This document shows positions 11,901-23,717 of a DNA stretch of 64,000 bases, piece after piece. Under the pieces are notes generated by a model. That model searched no databases. It saw only the letters and a program-made list of their open reading frames with translations, and was not told the DNA's origin. Numbering within the stretch: position 1 is the first letter of the stretch; each line of letters starts with the position of its first letter. Source of the DNA: Andrena cerasifolii (taxonomy: Eukaryota > Arthropoda > Insecta > Hymenoptera > Andrenidae). The stretch covers positions 5,828,001 through 5,892,000 of the forward strand of contig NC_135123.1 in NCBI RefSeq assembly GCF_050908995.1, in the 5' to 3' direction. The translations under genes and the position numbers were made by a program.

Positions 11901-14900
11901 CATTCCTGACTCCTTATCCGCTTTAGCGAACAGAGAGCCTCGGGAAAGTCTTCGGGGGATTTCGAGTCCCGAGTGCCTCCTTTCCTCGCCGTCCTCCTTT
12001 CTCCTTTTTTTTTCCTCTCTCTCTCGTCGGCCCGTGTGTAATTATGAGCAACATTAATTACGGTCAATTTCGGTCCCGTGGCCATGGCAGGCGTGTTTCA
12101 GCAACGCGGCTTTATACACCCGTGGATTAAGGGAGAACTTTTCTTTGCCCCTTGACTTCTCCTAGTCGTTACCCCTTTTCTCGTGTCCCTCTTCCTTCGT
12201 TCGGTTTGTTCCACATTCTTTTCCTCGTTCTCTGGCTCAGGGTCCTGTCCGGTACTTGGACGCCTCCTGGCTCGCGCACTTTTCGGATTATCCGGCTTAA
12301 CTGGAACCGGCCAAGTCACCGAAATCTTTCAGGCCATTTCGATTGTGACTGCCCCTTTTTGGCTGCTTTCTGGTGTAGTGGTGATTTCGTAGGAAACGTG
12401 GTGGTGAGTCCGTTTTGGTTAATATTAAAGGCTCCTTTCAAGCCTCTTTTAATGAGAAGTTAATAGAGCAGTTGGATAATATATAGGTACCTACGTGTAA
12501 CTATTATAAAGGTCCACAGTAACATTTAGTAACACTGCTGCATTTAGCTTCGTATTTTATGCACGCCAGGAATATACAGGCCCCATTTACAAAAGTCTTT
12601 TATTCTATATCTACGTATATATAAGATCGTGCAAATATATATATATAGTTAATCAATTATATGCATGCACGAGTGCTACGTTAAATTTGTAGGAGGCAAA
12701 GGGATGATTCGAATGGGATCGAGCAATTTCTTGGCCCGCGCTATTTTATCACTGTACCGATTTAATTGCACCATAATTTAATCGCTGCTAATTTGACACA
12801 TGTGTGATGATGTGAATAATTTCGCGGAATCGTGCCTATTAAAACGGATGACAAGGCATGCATAATAGACAACGAGGAATAAAACGAATTATTTTTGTAA
12901 TTATCCCCCGTTAATGAGTATCGTCGGCTCTATTCGAATTCAATTAAACATTCGCGAATATCTTGTTTCATGCTTGGCGCAGTCAAATTGTACGCGATCG
13001 TATGAAATCCATGGCGCTGGAAATGGCAAGGCAAAACACGCGGGCTATCAGTGCCAAATGGCGGGAGTACCGCGAACAATATTATCCGGGCATCGGATGT
13101 TTTTAACTAGTAAGGTAACGTATTCGGTTATTTGCGGGGATTTTCCTAACTTTGCAGCCCGAAAGTTTTACCGCGCTCGCAGGTCCCCGTGATTCGGAAG
13201 TTAGCTAGCATGTACAGAGGGTGAGGAATCCGGAAACTAATTGCCCGGAACGCCGCGCACCATGAAAATGTCGAGCGGGTACTCTACGATCGTATACTTA
13301 AGAATCTGTTACATTGCTGGGCCGTTTGCTCGGATTTATCAGGAGACACGTCGAACTTCTGACACCGTTCGCGGCGCGGACCACCCGGATGCCATCGCGG
13401 CTCGGTGTCACGCTCCGAAACTTTGAAACCTCGCCTGCCACGAGTATTTTTATATCAAGATATCATCTCCCCTCGGCTAGGGGTGCTCGTCCATTATCCC
13501 CGCGGCATTCTTAACAATCTGTCAGCGTGAAAGAGGCGCGAGAGTCGTTACGAGAGAAAGGAGGGCTCGCGGGTTATAGTGGCTGAGGAATCAGAACGTA
13601 TAGATGCAACGGACGGGAACGATGGATGCTGCAGAAGCGCAGAAGAAGAGGTGCAAAGCACATTATGTAACGGGGAAAGAATCTCGTCCCCGGAGGAGCC
13701 GCGGAACGTCTGTGTACTTTATTCCCGCGGCGTCTTGCTGGAAGAAATTTCGAGAGACACGAGGGGCAGGACAACCGTATCATCTTTTTTCCCAAGACTT
13801 CTTGTTCGAATTGTAAAAGATACAGTTATCTCCATTCGGAGGGAATGTGGACAAAGAATAAGAGAAAGGGAAGCACCCGGCTTCCCCGCGACCAAGGTCG
13901 ATCCTCAAGAATCCTCCGAGGCGCCCAAGACTCGAGCTTCTCAACTTCGAAGGCGAATTGGCGATACGCAGTATTCTCGAACCGTTTGGTAATCTGATTA
14001 AACCGTTTCCAGAACGAATGCCGGCTGCATGTGCCTAGAATTCCCTTTCATTCCTCCCTACATTCTTTTCTCCCCTATGCTGTTCTTTCTTTACCTCTTT
14101 TTTTCCACCTCGAATTTTCTTCCTTTTCCCTTGTATCGGTATTCTTAGATGGCTTCGCCATGCATTTTATTTTTACTGTTCCTGCTCATCAGCGTCCGCA
14201 GTTTCCGCGCCCACTTCTTTCGTTCTGTCTCTCCTCGTTCCATCCCCTGTTGGTTACTGTTTCTTTCGATGATCGCCGTATAAAGCTTCCCCGTTCGATC
14301 CCCCCACAGCCCCGGCTTTCGACGCGCCCCAGCGAATAGTCGTCAGGGAGGCGAGGCTCGGGGGCTTTAGCATCCAAATGGCGGCAATTTGCAGCAGGTG
14401 ATAAAGGTGATAAAGGTGACACAGTGGTTGCGAGCCTGCTACCAGCCACCCAGGCTCCGCCGGCTACAACAGCCACCCCTCCTCGACCGCCTGCCGGAGG
14501 TGCTAAGCTCCTAAATAGCTACCCCCTTCGCCGGGTACGGCGGGCGAAGGAGAGAGCGGTGGTTGGCTATAGAGGTGGTTCTCGGTCGCAGCACTCGATG
14601 AAGTAATTTCCTTGAAGACACAAAGTCATTGGGCGTTTAGTATGCAGTCGCGTAAGGGCATTGGATTCGCAGAGGGAGGCCAGTGTAAATTGCAGACTGA
14701 TAGAGGGAGAAAAGAAGCGAGGAGCAAGTGGACGTTGCACAAAACTATCACGAGCCACCAAACGAAAGGAAGAAAGAAAAGGGGACCACAGAGAAGCGCC
14801 GAGTACAAGATAAGGAAACAGGACCGAAAGCGGGGAACAGATAACGTGTAAATGCGAGGACAGGGTAGCCAGTAGAAGGGGGTAGGTCGAAGGAAAGGGG

Positions 14901-16480
14901 GCAGAGAACGACAGGCGCAATATGGTGGCAAACGAAGCGAGGGGGAAGGTGTCCCTGTATCGGAAAGCAATTGAAATGTTCGCTGTCGCTGGTTCGGCGC
15001 GTGCGAAATCACAGTTTCTCGCTTTCGTTCCATCCCCTTTCTGTCCACCGCTGGCTCGCAGCATCGCACCAGCCCCGTGATGACGCGCAAACCTAATATC
15101 CGAGAGGGTCGGCTGGCTAATTATGGGCTAAGCCTAATGACCCCGAACGATGCCCGCGCCCATAATCTTCCCCTTAACTGATAATCAAAGTCAACTACGG
15201 AGACGCAGAGGAGGCGCCGACTTGTCTCCTCGATCGTTAATTTGCGCTCTAAACGATGCTCGCACTGGTACGCGCCGTGTCCCCGTTGCGACTGTCTTGT
15301 ACGATCGCTGGCTCCTCCTTTGTGCGCGGAAGAACCGAGGAGAGGAATGCCAGAGGTGGGTTACAACGAGACGCGGGGGAGCTTTGTACGAGAGACGCCT
15401 CCAACACGCATCCCCCTTCGTTCGGTACTTCAGCGAGAGGAGAACTTGAGCCTGAGAGTGTCTGTTCGATGGAAGATTGATTCGAGGGAAATCGGAACGT
15501 CGATGGTGGAGCAGGATGAATGAAAGAGGGGTGTGGGTTAATTGAAGATCGATATCTAAAGGAGTATGATCTTTCCACGTCGTATTGTTTAGCTATTAGG
15601 CACGGTGTTGAGAGAGCACCGCTGCGAACTGAAAGCTTCGCTCTCGCGCGGTGTATTATTATCCGTTTCGAGAAAAATGGAGAACAACTTTGCTAGGCCA
15701 GCGATTACGCTGGAGGACCGGTGAGCAGAAATAGTCTGAAAGTGTCCTCGATTAACATTTACCGCCCGTTCTTTGTCACTAACTATCCCGTCCATTGCCT
15801 GGGCCGCATCTAATTACAGGCCAGCGGCTAATGAGACGCTTGTTTCCACAACGTTCTGTTTAAGCGATAACCAGACGCCACGTCCCCAAGTTGCCACGAA
15901 ATTCAAGGAATTCGCATCGCCGAGATCCTTCTGAGGATGCAATTTGCACCTCGAGTAGTAGTTGCACAGATACATGCTGCCCACGCCGCAGTGCTTCTCT
16001 CGCTGACTGACGTTAATAATACTAGGCCCTAATTTAAATTCCTTTGATCGTTAACCAGTTCTGATTAATTACGCTGCACGAAGGAGGAGGGCGTCCTTTA
16101 GGCCGCCCCCAAATGAATCGATACTTTGTTCCCCGCTCGCGGAGTTTCTGCCACATTGGCAACCGAAGCTTTTATCATCCTCTAGTTCGAAGTCTCTTGT
16201 TCTCGTTCGCGCAGCTGGGGGTAGCGAACAAAGAGTCTGTATCTGATTTCTTTATGGAAATTGTTATCCGCGCAAAGATTATAAATGAAAGACGGAAACA
16301 CCTCGTTCCAGAGGTGCTGACTAACCCACATTTCTTTGCGAAATTGAATTAGTAGAAATAATGTATTCCAATAGGCTTTAAGGTCGGGTGGGGTTGATTG
16401 TGACAGGGTGCACAGTATAACATCTTTATTCCGTCATTCTCTTAGAGCATATACTACTGGAGGGGCGGTATTCTCAGTCG
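8990..16480. other. Unrecognised noncoding sequence, largely GC-rich
   Basis: No gene or mobile-element end could be supported. CpG-rich blocks (about 9900-10750, 13200-13960 and 14380-15560) carry many overlapping open frames of 60-165 codons on both strands. That is expected where stop codons are depleted by GC content and is not evidence of exons. An AT-rich stretch with short TA repeats lies at 12590-12660. A short GTGATAAAG duplication occurs near 14400. Confidence 0.5.
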
Positions 16481-16489
16481 CTACTTATT

Positions 16490-16573
16490 CTTAAGCAAAT
16501 GCTTAAGCATGCGGCATCCTCTACTAACCTAGTAGCTAGTAAAGGATGCCGAATGCTTAAGCATTTGCTTAAG
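16490..16573. repeat. Near-perfect 31-bp-stem hairpin
   Basis: The arm at 16490-16520 (starting CTTAAGCAAATGCTTAAGCAT) pairs with 16543-16573 at 30 of 31 positions around a 22-nt loop. The stem itself contains repeated CTTAAG palindromes. Its right end overlaps the TTAA that begins the neighbouring fold-back element, so it may have formed during TTAA-targeted insertion. It could instead be a very small MITE. A microRNA precursor is unlikely because the stem is almost mismatch-free and made of repeats. Confidence 0.85.
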
Positions 16574-17215
16574 GGGTCATGCTCAGTCAGGAGGCCGAAA
16601 AAAGGGTGGTCTTTGGAAATTTTTTACTCAAAAGCTATAACACATTTCTCAGAAAATCTTTTTTCCTTTCAAGGATTGCATCTAGTACCGTGCATCGTAA
16701 TTTTTTTATTTAAAAATATTTAGCAATTAATAAGTTATTGTCCATCACTGGAAGGTTCTCTAAAGAAATAGGTTTCTGCGGTGACCACTGCTGCTCGAAA
16801 GTCGATCATCTAAATTAAAAAATTCAAAAGAATTTACTTAGTATATTATATTATCTAGTACTTGAACGGAGGATTTTTCGAAATATTGATTTGGGTAAAA
16901 ATGGCTGAAGTTTAAAGTAAAAGTTTCAATTTTTATCATAAATCGTGCGTGATTTTCGTCAATTAAAAGAAAATTAAGCATCGGATAAAAAAATTCTTCG
17001 TTCAAATACTAGATAATATAATATAATAAGTAAATTCTTTTGAATTTTTTATTTTAGATGATCGACTTTCGAGCAGCAGTTGTCACCGCAGAAGCCTTTA
17101 TTTTTAGAGAACCTTCGAGTGATGGACAATAACTTAGTTATTGATGAATATTTTTAAATAAAAAAATTACGATGCACGGTACTAGATGCAATGCTTAAAA
17201 GGAAAAAAGATTTTT
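16569..17215. mobile_element. TTAA-type fold-back element, right end decayed
   Basis: It begins TTAAGGGGTCATGCTCAGTC, closely related to the ends of the elements at 26158 and 30489. The two halves are inverted copies centred near 16940. For example, TTACGATGCACGGTACTAGA at 17167 is the complement of sequence near 16690, and the GCGGTGACCACTG motif near 16780 returns inverted near 17083. Beyond about 17215 the right arm no longer matches, so that terminus and its TTAA are lost or unrecognisable. The open frame at 16499-16723 is an accident of the arm. There is no transposase. Confidence 0.8.
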
Positions 17216-17580
17216 CTTATTCATTTCCAGATAATATTTTGAAAAGATACAATTTGAGTTAAAGATTTTTTTAAGGCTGTTAAACTGTACCCCAGATCTG
17301 GAGCACACTGTAACAATTATGTGATCTCGGAAAAGTATCAAATTGGTCAGCTTTCACGGATAATTGTTAACATCTGCTAATTCTGATTGGAAGGACCATG
17401 ATTGATAATTGCTTAAGGTCAGTCCACTGTGAAGTCGTGAAAAATTGTAATTTTTTAAGATTTATTATTTTAGTAAACGGATTGTCCAACAGAAATAATA
17501 TTTTGTCTACCTATTAATACACTTATTGACAGTATAAAAAATATATTTTAAACTTTTAACAATTTTTTTTAAATATATAT
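17216..17580. other. AT-rich unrecognised sequence
   Basis: AT-rich sequence between two transposon remnants. I see no gene, RNA or defined repeat in it. Confidence 0.5.
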
Positions 17581-17589
17581 CGCACTGAT

Positions 17590-17721
17590 GTGAGCGCCTT
17601 GAGAAAGCGATACATCAGTATTCGAATATTGGATATTCGAATTATATTCGCCAAATAATTGAGCAACTGAAGTATTCGAATATTCGAATACCTTATAATT
17701 CGACAAATAATCCCAGCCCTA
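17590..17721. mobile_element. Truncated copy of the TAGGGCTGGGA hAT-type element
   Basis: The segment ends TAATCCCAGCCCTA at 17721. This matches the end of the complete element at 18930-19759, including the adjacent block (TATTTGGCGAA / TTCGACAAATAA type) and ATTCGAAT motifs. Only about 130 bp is recognisable and no opposite end is seen, so it is a solo end or truncated insertion. It lies 1.2 kb from the full copy. Confidence 0.75.
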
Positions 17722-18921
17722 CTCTCAATGCCTCAATTCTGCACTGCCAATTTCTACAACCTTCAACTCTAAAGTCGCTTGAAATCCAGCGTCTAGCACT
17801 GCGAAATGGATCCACTGCGAAATATAAAGCCAGCGATAGAAATATCAATCCCGATTCAATGGAACAAAATTTCTCCCCGTGTTTCGAAGAACCACGGAGG
17901 GCATCAGAATTTCGCCACATGATTAACAGCGTCATCGTTCCGAGCCGCGTGTGTCTCCTCGGCAGAGGAACGGGGGTGGAATACGAAACGCTGAGCGTCG
18001 TCGAGGGTTGTCGGTGCGCAGAGGGGGTGAGCTCGGAGCTTTTCACACGGATACCCCTGTGGGACGCGAAGTTCGCGAGGCAAGCCCCGTTCCCCACGGG
18101 CCTCGGAAGTGCAAAATGTTTTTGAGAGCGGACTAAGGTCGGCTGGTGGCGTCGCCGCGCGAAATAAAACCCGTCGAGCACGTAGGGACGCTCCTGCGAA
18201 ATTTCTCCGATCCCCCTTTCTCCCCTCCCCCCCCCCTCCCTCCGGCTGTTTCATCCGCGGGTCTCGCGGCTTTCATATTCCTCGCCGCGATATGTTAATT
18301 CAGCGGAAACTGTGGAGCTGTTGCGTCACCAGCCCGAGAGGGAAAGGGGTTGGAATTGCTTGATGAGTTTATTTGGGTTGGAAATGAAAATTCCTGCGGG
18401 CTTGACGACCTTGTTAGCCGCAAGATGGTTGCGTTTTCAGCGCTCGTTCCTGCGAAAAGGAAACGCTTATTTCGCGGCGGAACGATCGTTTTCTTCGAGC
18501 TTTTTACGCGAGGATGTTGTGATTAATGGCTGTGGCGCGAAGGAGGAAAAGGAAGGGAATTGATGCTTGATTGTTGATATGTTGCAGGCTTTTAAATTCG
18601 AAGGTAGATTCTAATTGTACCGTTGGATGCAAGAGGGGCCTTAGTGCCAGAAGTCTGTTTCGAGAAAAGCATTTGTAAACATAACGAAGTTAGATATTTT
18701 TATACATAGTGAAGTTGTTGGAAAACAGTTTATAGTATTTAAAATTTTGATATAACTCCTTTGTAGTTGCATTATGATAAATTAATTTTAATTATTGCCC
18801 TCTCTGGCCCTTCGTGCATAAAATGTAAGAATATAGAAAACAATTTTGCTTTTTAACAGTATTTTTTATTGTGAATTTAGAATATTGAAAAAATGTAGTC
18901 ATAAAAATTGTTGTAGATCGT
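17722..18921. other. Unrecognised sequence between two hAT-type copies
   Basis: Mixed composition: a GC-rich centre (17860-18300, with a poly-C tract near 18225-18240) and AT-rich flanks. The 162-codon minus-strand frame at 17693-18181 and the frames overlapping it have no recognisable domain, so none is called as a gene. Confidence 0.5.
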
Positions 18922-19008
18922 GTCATGGTTAGAGCTGGGACAATTTGTCGAATTTTTCGGTATTCGAATATTCGAATACTTCAGTTGTTCAATTATTTGG
19001 CGAATACG

Positions 19009-19555
19009 ATTCGAATATCCAAGTATTCGAATACTATTCGAATATCCAAGTATTCCAATACTATTCGAATATCCAAGTATTCCAATACTATTCGAATATC
19101 CAAGTATTCCAATACTATTCGAATATCCAAGTATTCCAATACTATTCGAATATCCAAGTATTCCAATACTATTCGAATATCCAAGTATTCCAATACTGAT
19201 CTATTCGAATATTTAAGTATTCGAATACTGATCAATTCGAATATTTAAGTATTCGAATACTGATTTATTCGAATATTTAAGTATTCGAATACTGATCTAT
19301 TCGAATATTTAAGTATTCGAATACTGATCTATTCGAATATTTAAGTATTCGAATACTGATCTATTCGAATATTTAAGTATTCGAATACTGATCTATTCGA
19401 ATATTTAAGTATTCGAATACTGATCTATTCGAATATTTAAGTATTCGAATACTGATCTATTCGAATATTTAAGTATTCGAATACTGATCTATTCGAATAT
19501 TTAAGTATTCGAATACTGATCTATTCGAATATTTAAGTATTCGAATACTGATCTA
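19009..19555. repeat. Two-phase minisatellite, 27-bp then 32-bp units
   Basis: About seven 27-bp units (TATTCGAATATCCAAGTATT plus CCAATAC) run from 19009 to 19196. About eleven 32-bp units (TATTCGAATATTTAAGTATT plus CGAATACTGATC) run to about 19555. Every unit holds inverted ATTCGAAT-type sequence, so the array is locally palindromic throughout. The 32-bp units are nearly identical, indicating recent expansion or homogenisation. It is not a CRISPR array, because there are no unique spacers. Confidence 0.95.
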
Positions 19556-19562
19556 TTCGAAT

Positions 19563-19656
19563 AGTATGGTGTGAATTATAAATTCTTTAGGTTCTTTAGG
19601 TTCATTTGTCAGGGTGAAATCTTGTAAGCTAATTTTGACCCGCGTCACACCATACT
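19563..19656. mobile_element. Tiny inverted-repeat insertion within the minisatellite
   Basis: AGTATGGTGTGA (19563-19574) and TCACACCATACT (19645-19656) are perfect 12-bp inverted ends, and ATTCGAAT lies immediately outside on both sides. This is consistent with a ~94-bp insertion that duplicated an 8-bp target. However, ATTCGAAT is the local repeat motif, so the duplication is not independent evidence. The interior has a CTTTAGGTT duplication and no coding potential. Confidence 0.6.
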
Positions 19657-19767
19657 ATTCGAATACATCAGTATTCAAATAATATTCGAATACTCAAATA
19701 TTCGAAGTTTATTCGTAGCATTCGAATACTTGTAAAATATTCGAATAGTCCCAGCCCTATTCATGAT

Positions 19768-20946
19768 CGTGATCAAGTTATGTCACGAGTTAGGATCGGT
19801 CGGTAAACATTGGTTCACAAAATTTGCCATAGCTCCCTCAATTTTAAAGACACGGCAACGAAATTTAGAGGCCATATATGGAAAAGAATGTGGAATTTAA
19901 TTAAGAATTTTATGCAAAAAGGGCCCGAATGTCCTGGGGCCGTTGTTGCATCCAACAGTATCTACAATATAGCTTTAGAATGCTAACTGCGACGTTTGTA
20001 ATCCCAGATAGAAATTATTTATTTCAAGATGCTCTCTGAAGATAAATGTTCAGTCTCTATGGAAACTTCTGATCGCTAGCTATGCTTGTGTTTATGATAC
20101 TTAGTTAACCCTTACACAAGCGCCGTAAGCTTATTATCAGCGGCACGGTACATGCATAATCACGTATAACAATATTGGATTTCTCCGTCAAACAAACCGG
20201 GTTCAAGCGAGCAAACATTGCGTATTTCTCTGAAACTAGTTGTCGCAGCTCGAACACTTAGAAAAAGGAATTCAGTCACTTCGAATAATAATCAGCCTCC
20301 GTTGCTTTTCATTCAAGTAACAGAGCAGGGTTTAATTGCCTCGAATGACCATGGTCCCCTGAGTGCGTTAAGCATCGTTAAAATTAAACGATCAATTTGC
20401 TGGCATGTAAAATTCACCGTAATTTAAATGAGAAATAATTCAATGGCGTAACTTCTGGGGCCCCCCAGGATTCTCTATAATTTTCCATCGATAGGAGGGC
20501 TCGAAAAATTCTTCCAACCCCCTTCCACTTGCCCTGCGATGGATTTCCTTTCTCCCCGATATTTTCTTTACAGTTGGACAATTAGAGGGTGAACTCGATC
20601 GGCTCGATTACTTGCGATCGGGCTTAAACACGGCCGAGACTCAATTGAATTGGCACAAAACGCGTAAACCGCCCCTCGATCGCTTTCATAATTTCGTGGG
20701 TTTCGTCTGGCCGCGTTAATTAACGCTCTTCGCCTCCGCCGCGGCTCGAATTTTCATTATCCGTCTGTCATGCCCGCGGGAAAAACCGAAACTCATTTCG
20801 CCGAGCGTGAATTCACGGATAAATCTCTCGACTGTTAATTCGTGACTTCATCTCGAAACGAACAACACGGTACAGTCCCGTTTGGATGCTCTTCATTTCC
20901 GACTGTCTTCTGTGTTTCTCACCAAAGCCTCTTCCATACTTCCGTG
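19768..20946. other. Unrecognised noncoding sequence
   Basis: Mixed composition with no gene-like frame or defined repeat. Confidence 0.5.
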
Positions 20947-20954
20947 GTTCTTTC

Positions 20955-21567
20955 CAGTGTTGCCAACTCGGATTTTTGAAAGTCCGTAGAGAAAAGTTCA
21001 ACGTTCCGTAGAATTCCGTGGATCCTCCTTTGAAAAGTCCGTTGATCTACGGATTTCCTTCATAAGTGTTAATTATTACATGTATGAAAGAAGCTAATTC
21101 CCCTGCTCATGGAAACCGTCCTTTCTAGAAATCTTATATTTCGACCTAACATCCTGAAAAAAATTATTGTCACAACAAAAATTCACAAATTGCGAAAAAG
21201 GTTCACATGCAAAGATTTTGAAATCAACTTTGCTAATTCCTATTGTACTCGTTCAAAATGCAGGGTGGTAGAACTAGGAAATAATAGCTTGAATTCCAGC
21301 GATTAAGTGTGATGAAAAGCTCTTGTAGCGAAGTGGAATTTAGCGATCTGCAGTAAATCGGCAGTTTGGATCGTAAAATCAATGGGTCAAATTAAACGGT
21401 AAATGATTTCTTTAATCAGAATCAAACCTTTTGTTTGATCAATTTCGAATTACCTTAGTTTTAAAATTGAACATATCAATAGTATTAAATAACTTAAGGT
21501 AAAAAATCCGTAGATAAAGTAGAAAAACCGTAGATCTACGGAAAAATCCGTAGGATTGGTAACACTG
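20955..21567. mobile_element. hAT-type MITE, 613 bp, with exact 8-bp target duplication
   Basis: It starts CAGTGTTGCCAACTCGGA and ends TTGGTAACACTG, inverted ends typical of hAT elements. It is flanked by a perfect 8-bp direct repeat GTTCTTTC (20947-20954 and 21568-21575). Sub-terminal blocks around AAAAATCCGTAG/CTACGGATTT recur inverted inside both ends. The interior is AT-rich without transposase, so it is non-autonomous. The exact duplication suggests a younger insertion than the element at 18930. Confidence 0.95.
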
Positions 21568-21582
21568 GTTCTTTCCTACCAC

Positions 21583-21775
21583 CAGAGTTGGGCATTAACT
21601 AAATAAAAAAATGTTTAAATAACGGATCAAATAAAATGTACTTTAACTTTAGCTTATTCGTGGAACAAAGTTAACCTGGTTAATATTATTCGACATATGA
21701 CGAATATTTTTTTAATTTTTATTCGTTATTCGAAATTTTATTTAGTTAATTACGTATACGGGAAAATCCTTTGTT
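21583..21775. mobile_element. Possible truncated hAT-type end
   Basis: CAGAGTTGGGCATTAACTAA at 21583 resembles a hAT terminal sequence and lies eight bases after the target duplication of the preceding element. AT-rich sequence with ATTCGTTATTCG motifs follows, but no inverted CCCAACTCTG end was found downstream. It is probably a truncated copy, or chance. Confidence 0.35.
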
Positions 21776-23717
21776 ATATATAGAATGGAGAGGACTAGTA
21801 GAGGACTAATAGGGTAAGGTGGGGCAGAGTGGACCAAGGGCCCGGTGACGCGTTGGGTTGTCCCCAACGGGCCTGTCTCCTCAGGGGTTCTCAATGTCTC
21901 TGACGCACAAACATTACTAAATTACGATACTAAAATATTTCGAGATCTCAATAGTCCTGTACCCCCTTAAGACCAAATAAGCTTAAAAGCTCCGGACACT
22001 TGTGGTGATTAATAATTTTCAATAAAAATTTCCCCCCTCACTGCCTACCACTACCAACTTCAAAGCTTTCTATAAATCCAATTGCTTAACACCCCTGCGC
22101 TTTCAGAATCTCATTTGAAAATCCGCTTTCCTATTTTCTGCTGCCATTTTCCCCACCTATATTTGCATAAAGTGCATCGCAGCCATTCTAATGGGAAATT
22201 CGAGTGATTAAGAAGCGTAAGCAACCACCGAAGCCGCAATTCGCCGAATTCCAGCTGCGCGTCCATGCAGACCGCTTTATATTGTAAATAGGAGCGAGTG
22301 GGCGTTATTTGCAGTAGCAAATATTGATCGATCACGAGACGAGAGTGATTGACGCGGGGGTGATCGATGGGATATCTGTTTCGAAGTCCCACGCAGGGTG
22401 ACTCCGAGCCCCAGCAGAGGGACAGTCACGTTGCTTCGTGGGAAATTTCGAAAATTTCCCACGCGATATGATAATCGGCCGCGCGCGAAAGTTTTTTTTT
22501 TCGGGTGGACCGCGTCGACTCTCATTCGTCATCGTTTATTAGGAACTCGCGGGACCCCGCGATACCTGTACCTCGGCGAATTAATCGCAAACGTTGGGCG
22601 AAACTTTCGCCGGTTGAACTTTTACCATCCGGTAATGGATCGCGGATCACGCGACTGATAATGCCGCCTAATTTCCTGCAGCCTGAATAACGCTCGGCGA
22701 AAAGAACCTTAAGAGCCGAGCAGCGCTGCTCGGCCACCCCCCAGGCTCAATTCGGGGCGAGATACACTTGGAAGCGACGAGCGAAAAAGGGACGTTGCGG
22801 GGCGGGCGAAGCGTTAGCGACGCAGGCCGATGACGAACTGAAATAGTAAAACCCCCGTGCGTCCGGAGGAGATGGGCTCGCTTAAAAATGTAGGATCTTC
22901 CGGTTTTAAAACTCCGGGTATCGCGAGGAGTGGCACAACACAGCGTGCCACGGTAGAATGCGAAAAACGAGTTTAAGTAAAAGTTTTACGAGAGTTTTTT
23001 TTTCCCCAGCACTTCGGGGAGAATTCCTTCCTGGTTTTATTCGAATTCCGCGACGGTTCTTCGGTTCCCGCCGTTGCACCCTCGTCCCCACCGATTGTTC
23101 GCCAAAATTTTCTTAACAAGCCGAGCGGGACTCGACGCAACCAGCGTGGGAGAGCACGTCACGCGAGATGCAGCTTCGTTATTCAGGGAAATTGAAACGA
23201 TTTTCGACGAGTTACCAGGCCCTGCTGCAAGAGTGCCGCGTTCAATTTGCAATATTTCCCCGGCATGATAATCAGGCGGGGTAAACGAGCCGGTTACTTT
23301 TCAGTTATGCAAGAGAAATATTGTGTTACGCGGTGCGCAGCGAAAACACCATTATTCGAACACAAAATTGCCCGGCATTGTTGCTTCGCGGATATTTCGG
23401 GGGAATTTGTATTACACAGCCGCGCGCTAATTACGCGATCGTTTATTAAAACGTGCCAGCTACCAGCTTTATCGGTCCCCATAAATTTTATCGTCCTCCG
23501 TCTCGCGCCGTCGAAGTGGCAACCCTCAATTAGCAGCGTAGTCTCGTCGGTATACCGTTCAAAAATTTCGTAACCTAATTGCCTTTGATCATCCCCCCTG
23601 GGGCTTGATTAAAATTCCTTTCTTCCGCCTGCTTCGTACGTAATACAAAGCGTTCCTCTCACCTGCGTTCCTCGTAGCGATGAAATTGATTCGTTCTGTG
23701 AATTATTTAGCGAACAC
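21776..23717. other. Unrecognised noncoding sequence
   Basis: A TAGGGTAAGGTGGGGCAGAG-like fragment at 21810-21832 resembles the ends of the TAGGG...CCCTA repeats described below. Otherwise this is GC-rich, CpG-containing sequence with overlapping short frames and no recognised gene. Confidence 0.5.

Larger units (their letters stand above)
18930..19759. mobile_element. hAT-type MITE carrying an ATTCGAAT minisatellite
   Basis: The ends TAGAGCTGGGAC (18930) and GTCCCAGCCCTA (to 19759) are inverted repeats with one mismatch. The 8-bp flanks GTCATGGT (18922-18929) and TTCATGAT (19760-19767) match at 6 of 8 positions, consistent with an aged hAT target duplication. The interior is almost entirely a tandem array of ATTCGAAT-containing units plus a small hairpin insertion. 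No transposase is present. The several ~100-aa open frames here are translations of the minisatellite. Confidence 0.88.

Noticed and set aside
14567..15090. Overlapping minus-strand frames of 165 and 154 codons
   Set aside because: Two different frames are open over the same bases, which is a composition effect; the hydrophobic Leu/Ser/Pro-rich look comes from purine-rich plus-strand sequence.
16490..16573. MicroRNA precursor
   Set aside because: Stem nearly free of mismatches and built of internal CTTAAG repeats, adjacent to a transposon end; no known mature sequence recognised.
18920..19248. Repetitive ~100-aa open frames in three frames
   Set aside because: Translations of the 27-bp minisatellite, whose unit length is a multiple of three; all frames stay open for that reason.
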